This document shows positions 55,810-64,000 of a stretch of DNA of 64,000 nt, piece after piece (position 1 is the first letter of the stretch; each line of letters starts with the position of its first letter). Below the pieces are notes generated by a model that worked only from the letters and a program-made list of their open reading frames with translations, was not told the origin of the DNA and made no database searches. The DNA is from Ustulina deusta. Lineage: Eukaryota > Ascomycota > Sordariomycetes > Xylariales > Xylariaceae. Both the position numbers and the translations under genes were made by a program. The stretch lies in assembly GCA_023159155.1 (NCBI GenBank), contig JAJNNX010000062.1, forward strand, positions 248,001 through 312,000. Reading direction: 5' to 3'.

Positions 55810-56878
55810 TCTTCCTAATAACTAGCAGAACAATAGAGGAATCATGAATGCGCTATAAGGAGCATACACCTTAAACTATTCTATGAGCCAAGCTAGAAGT
55901 AAGAAATAAAATAGGTGTCACGGTTAGGTGGATCCAAGGGATCCATCGGAACGGGTCAACGTTGTTCCGAGAGATCCTGTATATATACAGCTCATTCCAT
56001 TCCCTTTGTCATGATTAGAACTTGGACTTCAGATCATCCGAATACACCTTTGGTGATCATACATAGTATATGCACTGGTCCCATTTCTCCACTAGATCGC
56101 AACTCCACTCCTCCGTGAGAATAGGGCATAATTTTTACAACTTTATATAGTTATTAAGAAACAATTACCCTCTCTCCTAACGCCTGATTAAACCAAGAAA
56201 ATATCTGCATTTCGGAAGTAGCGATCTAATTAGGAAGCATTTATATAAATCAGCACTATGAATACTAATTATCACTAAGAGCCGTATGACCCACACTGCC
56301 GCATTTTAATTTAAAGGTTAATTTAACATCACCGCATTGTTTCTCTTATAAATAGCTTGCTTGCTAGCTGTATTGTACGAGGGATATCGCTTGCTACGCC
56401 GAACGCTACAATACTATATAAAGCACTATAGGCTGTTTCACCTCAGCTGCTTTGCCCTCCTTCTTTGCCTCCGGTTTACTAACAAACTAAATAGTGTTTA
56501 AAGGACCATAGTACCGCCACAGTACCGCCATACTACCTTCTCAACCGTTGTTTATATCGATGTATAGGAGGTTATGAATCTATTAAAGCAGACAAAGGTA
56601 GCAAGCAGCAATGGAGTGCTGTTAGCCTCAGGAAATGACATATTCTAGAACGTTTGGGTCGGTACAATACCTGCCAACTAGTCCATGTAGTAGGCACTTC
56701 AAAAAAAAAAAATCTGAACATCAAGGTTTCCATATAAACCAAAGGAATATAACAACGTTAAATCCTAAAGTATATACCGCACTATATATTGCTGAAATAC
56801 AGCTAATAATGATGATTTAGTTTCACCTATCTTGTATCCAACCTCTTCCTTGTGAAGGCAAGAGGGCCATGATACATT
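55810..56878. other. Intergenic region
   Basis: About 1.07 kb of moderately AT-rich sequence. A 12-base A run lies near 56,700. No gene is supported. Confidence 0.55.
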
Positions 56879-58072
56879 CTACGCTAGAGTTACCCTGATC
56901 TCGTAGTCTTCGCCATCCTTCCTTACAACTGTGATCTCGATACCCCAACTAGCCACTCTGTATGAACGTACGCCATCCAGTGTGAGTGTAGCGTCATTGA
57001 GTTCATCACTTGCGCACCCACCAGACCCAGGGGTCACGTCTAAAACCCTCACGGGACCCTCTCCGGTCGCAGTTTTGGTAGAGATAGTGTATAGAAGAAT
57101 TCCCGTCGCGCATGACGCTGAATCAAGGCCCATTGACGACCGCACCTCGGCAACCAGTGCATCGGTATCATTGTGCTTCACTACAACAGCCTTCTTTCCT
57201 CCAGCAACCTCTACTGGCGATAGTATGTGCGAAGTCTCTCCAGCTTCGGCCACACAGTCAACCTGATCGTCGACCAGCCAGCCAAGCCGCCATTTGTCCC
57301 ATGCAAAATAATCCGGGCTTGGCCCACTGATCAGCCCCATCAAGTCCCAACCTCCAATGAAAAGTCCTGTCGCACTGCCGTTGAATGGGTAGTAATCCGG
57401 CAGACACATGGTGTGCCCCGTCTCATGGTTGAGCACAAGAGACCCCCAAGTCCTGTAGCCATCATACCCAAAGGTTACCGACTTCTTCGCAACATATATG
57501 CCATTGCGCGTCGTCACATCGCCAATAAATGTTGGACTATAAGTGATAGCGGTCGCGTTTGCTGTAGGAACGATGTACAGGACGTCTACTGGGGGGATCG
57601 GGGCGTTGTAAGCAGCTAGCGCATCCTGGATGTAGTGCTTGTGCTCCTCGGCCGTGAGCCCGCGCTGCCAGTTATAACTGACGGCAGTGGCGGGCATACG
57701 GTAGAACCGCGAGGTGTCGGCCCTCACAGATAGATTTAAAGCGCCATAGGACGCTTTGTCGTACCAGTCTGCCGCGCTGGGGAGGAAGAAGTCATGCAAA
57801 ACCTCTGGAGAGCTCTCGCTGGCACCCTGATCAGGAAAGTCGACAAATATCATGAACGCCTCAAGAGTGCCGACGCTCGGTGCACAGTTCAGCTCATAGC
57901 CAAACCCCGCACTTAGATAGATGTTTTGGTCTGCCGCGAGTTTGCAGGCCGACACGTCGGCGCTAGGTGTTCTTGTAACAAGTGCATAGATGGGCCACGC
58001 CCAGCTCGTGAATGATATCCAATGCATCTTATTCATGTTAACAGGAATGCGGACCAATGCACTCTGCTGCAT
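56879..58072 (-). CDS. Secreted M6-type zinc metalloprotease
   Basis: The M6 family (immune-inhibitor-A-like) comprises secreted zinc endopeptidases. A single exon of 397 residues starts at the ATG at 58072. A second Met at residue 13 begins a better signal peptide (MNKMHWISFTSWAWPIYALV) and may be the true start. The zinc motif HETGHTMCLPDYY lies near residues 214 to 226 and fits HExGHxxxLPD. An FDFPDQ-type strand lies early, and GGWDLMG after the zinc site is a typical Met-turn-like region. A C-terminal beta-rich domain of about 100 residues follows. All catalytic residues are present, so it should be active. It sits about 400 bases from the AT-rich tract. In plant- or insect-associated fungi such a position often suits secreted interaction proteins, but the host and substrate are unknown. 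Confidence 0.87.
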   Translation of the reverse strand: MQQSALVRIPVNMNKMHWISFTSWAWPIYALVTRTPSADVSACKLAADQNIYLSAGFGYELNCAPSVGTLEAFMIFVDFPDQGASESSPEVLHDFFLPSAADWYDKASYGALNLSVRADTSRFYRMPATAVSYNWQRGLTAEEHKHYIQDALAAYNAPIPPVDVLYIVPTANATAITYSPTFIGDVTTRNGIYVAKKSVTFGYDGYRTWGSLVLNHETGHTMCLPDYYPFNGSATGLFIGGWDLMGLISGPSPDYFAWDKWRLGWLVDDQVDCVAEAGETSHILSPVEVAGGKKAVVVKHNDTDALVAEVRSSMGLDSASCATGILLYTISTKTATGEGPVRVLDVTPGSGGCASDELNDATLTLDGVRSYRVASWGIEITVVRKDGEDYEIRVTLA

Positions 58073-58480
58073 TTAGCGTGCGAGGTGATAGATAAGAACG
58101 TAGTGCAATTAATTGAGTTGTTAACCTTCTAGCTTCCCTACGATTTCCTGTATTCACTGACTTAAAATGCATCGATTGCGTCAAACATTTATCCAGGAGT
58201 GTAATATCCGATAATTTCGCCGGAGGTTGTCTCCATCCGGAACAATTAGCAGAAAAGGTAACGTTGGGGTTGAAATGTTGGAGTATGCCCCTATAGTATA
58301 CACCAGTGTCTCGGAGGAAAGATTAATTGTGCTCGGAGCAGCTGGTCGCGGGGTTGAGTGTCAAGGCGGGGTAATAGCTCCCGAAGAAACCCCTACCAAC
58401 GGAGGTGATAGGTTTTCCATAATGTGTGGCAATTTTATGTCATAATTATTTTAAAAAACATTTTTACGAATGTATTAAAC
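58073..58480. other. Short region between the metalloprotease gene and the AT-rich tract
   Basis: About 400 bases of ordinary composition that should include the metalloprotease promoter. No TATA box or gene is evident. Composition changes sharply after about 58,480. Confidence 0.5.
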
Positions 58481-59800
58481 ATTAAATTCTAGATTGTGCC
58501 GAGGCAAAAGAACTGATAGGAAAAAGAAGTGAGAGAGAGTAAAAGTGGCTAAAATTACGGTGATAAAAGAAAAACATGGTGAGCCATGAGGCAACAGGAG
58601 GCAAAGGGGTGGATAAGCTTCCCTTACACTGATTATCGATGAATCTAAGGTTAGATTTGATTTTACTAAGAGGTTAAATTAAGTTTTTAAAAATATATGT
58701 TTTTAGTTATTTAGCTATAAATAAATAAAATAACTTGATTATAAAATATTAGTTATATTATTAGATTTATTAGATTTTACGGTTTAAAAATATTAAAGGT
58801 TTATTAATTTATTAATTAAAACTAATAAAAATAAAATATAGTAATAATATAATTAAAATATAATAAAAATATAATAATAATTAAATTAAGCAAAAAAAAA
58901 AGTTTATTTATTAAAAATAATTTTATAATAAAACTAATATTAAATAAGCTATATATAATATATTGTACATAAAACAAACAAATAACACACGTAGATAAAA
59001 TATAATTAATTATATATAATATTATTTATAAAAAAAAAAACGTTTATATAAAGCATAAATTTTTATATTTATATAAAAACTCTACTAGTATACAAGCTAA
59101 TATAATAAAAAAAAGTTTCCTTTGTTTAAATAACCTTTATATAAATATAAGCATAAATTTGCACTCTATATAAATTATATAATAAAGTTATAACTAACGC
59201 TAGTTATGTTAATACTAATTATTATTATTATTTAGTTATAACTGCTTATTATAAAATAAAAATAAAAAGCAACTATATAACTACTTAAATATATATATAT
59301 AAACTTAACTAATAAAAAAAGTAACTAGATTAATAATCTAGTTTATATATATAGCTACTAAATTAATAAATTATTTTTCTTTAATAGAATTATATAATAA
59401 TATTATAAAGCTACTATTTTAGCTATATAGTTAATTAAAAAATATAAACTAAAAGTTATTCGGTAATTATCTAAGTTAAAACTAAATATTAGCTTTTGTT
59501 TTATATAATAATAAAATTTATAATTAGCGAGCTTATTTAGTTAATAAGCTTTATATAAATAGCTACTAGTTAAAAGTTTTTAAAATAGCTTATATTTAGT
59601 TAATTAAGCAGGTTATTAATATAAAATATAGTTAATTAATCAAAAGTAAAGTTAGTTTATATATAAAAAAACTTATATATAAAAAAATATTTAAGTTTTT
59701 TATTGCTTTTTATTTGTTTATTATTATTTAATTTTTTTTTATATGTCTGTTTATCTTTATATATTATATATATATATATATATTTATATAATAAATACTA

Positions 59801-60262
59801 ACCTATAACACAAGCTCGCCTCGCACACAAGCTTGTTTTGTACTTTTTTTATATACTTTTATATATAAATTCTTTAGTAAAATACTTAGTCTATTTTTTC
59901 TAGCTCTTTTAAGTTAGTAGCTATAATAAAATAAAATATATATTTAGGTTTCTAATAATATAGTAAATCTAAAAATAACTTTTTTAATTTTATACCTATT
60001 TTATTTTTAGCGTTATAATAAACTACGTTAAAATAATCTTTCTAATTTTTTAAAACTTAAATATTTCTAAAGATAAAATAGATATAAAATTAAAAAATTT
60101 ATTTTTAGATTTACTATTTAATTATAAACTTAAATATATATTTTATTCTTTTATAGCTACTAACCTAAAAGAGTTAGCAAAAAGTAAAGTAAGTACTTTT
60201 ACTAATAAATTATATATAAAAGTACAAAAAAAAAGGTGCGAAACAAGCTTATGTTATAAGTT
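59801..60262. repeat. Palindromic element, copy 1
   Basis: The stretch begins ATAACACAAGCTCGCC and ends in an AAGCTTATGTTATAAG-like sequence that is its diverged reverse complement. The similarity runs inward for about 200 bases through blocks such as GTTAGTAGCTATAA and its complement. It is a near-perfect fold-back unit of about 460 bp. Confidence 0.75.
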
Positions 60263-60730
60263 ATTTAGTTTTTTAATAATAATAGTTATATATTAAAAAT
60301 CATTAGTTAAAATAGCAACTACTATATAGTATTACTACTAATCAAGAATCTTAATAATTATTAGTTTATTATAACGCTCTATATTAATATATATATTCAT
60401 TTAATATATTACTAATAAAACGTAAGTTGCTATTATATTATTAATCAATATATAAATCTAAATGTTTATAAATATATTTTTTATATAGTTTGTATTTAAT
60501 TATATAATATTACTATTATTATATATATAAAAAATATTTATATAAAACATAGTATACGTTTAATGTTTATATAATATATAATATAATTATTATGTTTAAA
60601 AAAACTTTTTAATTATATAAAAAAAAAAAATAATATTTATATTTGTTTTTTTTTTAAATTAATTTATTATATATTATTTTTATACTTTTAATTTTATTTA
60701 TAAACATTTCTATTTATATAATTAACTTAA

Positions 60731-61170
60731 TATATAACATAAGCTTGCTTTATATATAAGCTTGTTTTGCACTTTTTTTATATATCTTTATCTATAAATT
60801 CCTTAGTAAAATACATAGTCTATTTTTTTGAACTTTTTTAAGTTAGTAGCTATAATAAAATAAAATATATAATGAAATTTAAAAATAATTTTTTTAATTT
60901 TATAGCTATTTTATTTATAATATTATAATAAACCAAGCTAAAATAATCCCTGCAATTTTTTAAAATTTAAATATTTCTAAAAATAAAATAGCTATAAAAT
61001 TACAGAAATTATTCTTAAATTTTTTATTTAATTATAAACTTAGATATATATTTTACTTTAGTATAGCTGTTAACTTAAAAAAGTTAACAAAAAGTAAAGT
61101 AAGTAGCTTTATTAAAGAATTATATATAAAAGTACAAAAGAAATATAAAACAAGCTTATATTAAAGGTTA
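60731..61170. repeat. Palindromic element, copy 2
   Basis: This is a diverged copy of the 59.8 kb unit in the same order: AAGCTTG terminus, GTACTTTT/GCACTTTT block, CTTTAGTAAAATAC-like block, GTTAGTAGCTATAATA block, then the mirror half to CAAGCTTATATT. It is slightly shorter (about 440 bp). The two copies are separated by about 470 bases of unrelated AT-rich sequence. Confidence 0.75.
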
Positions 61171-64000
61171 TTTATTAATATAAAGATTTTCAATATTTAA
61201 TTTAGTATTTTTTTTATATTATATTAAATTTTACGAACCAATTATATAATAATTTTAAGTTTAAATATAATATAGCTAGTATTAAAAATAAACTTAGTAT
61301 AGTTATAATGTTTTAAAATATTCTATAAAAAGTAATAATATTATTAAAATAATTAATTATTTTATATAATTTGCTAATGAATATATTTTTAATTACTTGT
61401 TTATATTTGTTTAAGTTCTAATATATAAAAGTCTTTTTTGTATAATATTCTATAGTTAATATAATAATAAATCTAACCTAAAAAATCATATCTATATTAT
61501 TTCTAAATAATCTATTTATAAAAATGAACAATTTTATATAGTATAAATTAAATAGCATAAAAATTAAACTATAGTTCATATTAATTATCTATTATTAAAA
61601 TATTTAGTTTAAATTTTTAATATTATATAACTTAAGATTTATTACTTAAGTTAACATAATCTATAAATAAATAAAATACCTAAGTATATAAAATACTTTT
61701 TTTAACTTTCTATGGTTTAATTTTATTTATATATATTTTTTATAACTATAATATAAAATATTAATCAAAAAAAGCTAATTTATAGCTAGCTATTTAAGCT
61801 AAAAAATATAATTTTAAATTCTTTTTTAAAAACTTACTACTATATATAATATTAGTTTTATGATATTTATTTAAAGATTTACTAGTTTTTAATTATTATA
61901 TATTACTAATATTAAACTATAAAACTTTATAATTTTAAAACGAAAATTGATTACTAGATATATACTTGAGCTAAATTTATAAATATTTTTTAATATAAAC
62001 ATAATATATTATATATTAGCAAAAGCTAAGCTTTAAATTTCATAATATAATAATTAAACTTCAAAATATTTTTTAATTGCTGTTTTAATTACTAGTAAAC
62101 TTTTAATAAAAATCTTATAAGTTATTATAAATAGTTTGAGTTTATAAAGAATATAATTATAATATATAGTATTATAATTAAAAATATTTATAATTTTAAT
62201 AAAACTAAGTTTTTAATAAGTAAAATTATATTTAAAATAGTTATTATTAGTGTTAAAAAATATAAATATTTTAAATAAACTAAACTAAAAAAACAAAAAA
62301 TAAATTATTGTAAGCTAAATTATTAATTTTTTTAAAAATAATTAAATATTAAATAAAATAAGTATTAAATAAATAAAATATTTTAATATTTATATTAAAA
62401 GCTATATAAAAAATATATTAAAGGTTTAATATAGCAATAATAAACCTATATTAAAAAGAAAGATTTTTTAGTTAAGTTTTTAAATATATTTATATATATA
62501 TTTTTTAAATAAAATATTTGTTTAATATTTAAAGCAATTAAACTTATTTGTTTAAATAGCAATAAAGTTATATTAGCTTTAAATATTTAAAAAATTACAA
62601 AAATGCTATTTGTTAACTTTGAACTATTTCTTTTAGTTCAAACTTTAAAAATATTTGTTACTACTTTTAAAACTAAAAAACTAGTTAACTTTAATTAAAA
62701 ATAAAATTAAAAGCTATTTTTTAAGCTTTTTAATAAAAGATTTTAATTTGATTGATATAATTATAAAAACTATATATAAATTAATATATAAAAATAAAAA
62801 GCTTTAAAAAATTAATTATATTTTAAGCAAATATTATAGAACTAAAGATAAGTAATTATAGTATAAAAATCTTTTATTATAAATAAAGCTTAAGTTTTAT
62901 AAAAATTAAATTAAATAATAAAAATAAAAGTAGTTATTTAATAAAACAAGCGTAGATAAATAAAAAGTGTTATAGTATTTATAGTAGTATAAAATATAAT
63001 ATATAAACTTGTTAGGTAGATATAGAAACTTTTAATAAAAATAATTCTATTTAATTTGAATTAATTTTATATATTATAGTTAATTTATTTATATTAGCGC
63101 ATAAAAGGTAAGAAAAAATATCTTATATATTTAAGTATTTTATTTACTTATAGATTATGTTATAATATATATATTTTTTGTTTATTATAAAATATATTAT
63201 TAAATAAGTAATAATATAATTATATATAAAACAATTAAAATATTATTATATTTTAATATTAATAATAAATAATTTATTTTTATTAAACTTTTAAGTAATT
63301 ATTAAAATGTTTATATAAAATAAAACTATATTAAAACATATATTTCTATTTTTAAAAGATATTTATTTATATTTATTAAGGTTTAAATAAATGTTTTTAA
63401 AAAAAACTAATAATATATTTTTATTATAAACTTTTTTAATAATTATAATAAACTTTTATTTTTGTAGTTTAATTATAGCGCTAAAAGCTATAATAATTTA
63501 TTTAGCTTTATTTAAGCTTTTTAAAAACTTTTTATTAAAAATAAACATAATATTTTTATTAAAAAGCCTTTATATTATTATTATTTTAATACTTAAAAAT
63601 ATTATATTAACTATTATAATAATTATTATTAGTTTATATTTTATTAGTAAAACTTTTATATTAATAGTTTACTAAGCTTTTATTATAACTATTTTTTATA
63701 TTTAAGTTTATATTAAAACTTATATATTTAAACTTTATAAAGCTTTATAAAAAGTTTTATTTAGGTTTTAATAAATAATAAGTTTATTAAAATTATTAGT
63801 ACTAGTTTAGTTTACTTATATTATTTTAAAAGCCGTTTTTAATAAACCAATAGAATAATTAATCAACTATTTTCTTTGCTGTTTATTACAAAAAAAACGT
63901 TTATTGTTTTATTTTATTTTTTATTAATTAAAATATAAGTTTTGAATATTAATCAAGCAGCTTAAATATGGTTATAAACTCATTATTCTTTCTAGTAGGC

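Larger units (their letters stand above)
58481..64000. repeat. AT-rich, RIP-like gene-free tract
   Basis: The sequence is overwhelmingly A and T, with TA-rich words and almost no long open frame in any of six frames. Very few G or C bases remain, many within AAGCTT or AGCTA words. This is the pattern left by repeat-induced point mutation on old transposons. No telomere repeat is seen at the right end, so chromosome-end status is unknown. Two copies of a palindromic element lie inside. Confidence 0.9.

Noticed and set aside
63940..64000. Telomere at the right end
   Set aside because: No TTAGGG-type repeats are present; the AT-rich tract simply runs off the window.
1036..64000. CRISPR arrays, operons, Shine-Dalgarno sites
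   Set aside because: No regularly spaced repeats exist, and the intron-bearing genes show eukaryotic nuclear DNA.

Overview
The window looks like nuclear DNA of a filamentous ascomycete (Pezizomycotina, probably Sordariomycetes). The genes carry short GT..AG introns of mostly 58 to 134 nt, several with CTAAC-type branch points. The families are typical fungal ones: SIT4-associated protein, LIS1/NudF, Stu2/Alp14, HET, DUF3433, and an ankyrin plus Clp AAA+ protein. The last 5.5 kb is an extremely AT-rich tract of the kind left by repeat-induced point mutation (RIP). No tRNA, rRNA, telomere repeat or CRISPR array was seen.

Region A, 1 to about 24 kb, is a conserved, relatively GC-rich housekeeping block. 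It holds the start of an unidentified disordered protein running off the left edge (minus), a SAPS-family PP2A/Sit4 phosphatase regulator (minus), a secreted GH20 hexosaminidase-like enzyme (minus), the dynein regulator LIS1/NudF (minus), and the TOG-domain microtubule polymerase Stu2/Alp14 (plus, divergent from LIS1). A secreted bacterial-type solute-binding protein (minus) closes it. LIS1 and Stu2 both act at microtubule plus ends. The long intergenic stretches here are crowded with GTAGGTAC/CCTAGG-type repeats.

Region B, about 24 to 58.5 kb, is accessory and looser. Intact genes are a DnaJ protein with a coiled coil and a Cys-rich tail, a small conserved fungal protein, a METTL27-like methyltransferase, and a 1232-residue protein joining a stonustoxin-type (SNTX, perforin-like) N-terminus to an AIG1/septin-like GTPase. 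Also intact are an ankyrin plus Clp-type AAA+ protein whose true first exon adds a UBA-like segment, a coiled-coil protein, an MFS transporter, a 2OG-Fe(II) oxygenase and a secreted M6-type metalloprotease. Among them lie at least five broken genes: a BTB-like gene split by a 19-bp tandem duplication, a multi-TM fragment, a DUF3433 gene with two nonsense codons, a HET gene with stops and frame breaks, and an APH-fold kinase fragment. A ~450-bp element with ~50-bp inverted termini lies at 40.9 kb.

Region C, 58.5 to 64 kb, is nearly gene-free AT-rich DNA with two diverged copies of a ~450-bp palindromic element.

The most interesting locus is 32.4 to 40.7 kb. The SNTX-GTPase and the UBA-ankyrin-Clp ATPase share a strand, separated only by debris, in a neighbourhood with broken HET and BTB genes. 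A fungal self/non-self or defence locus is a reasonable but unproven reading.
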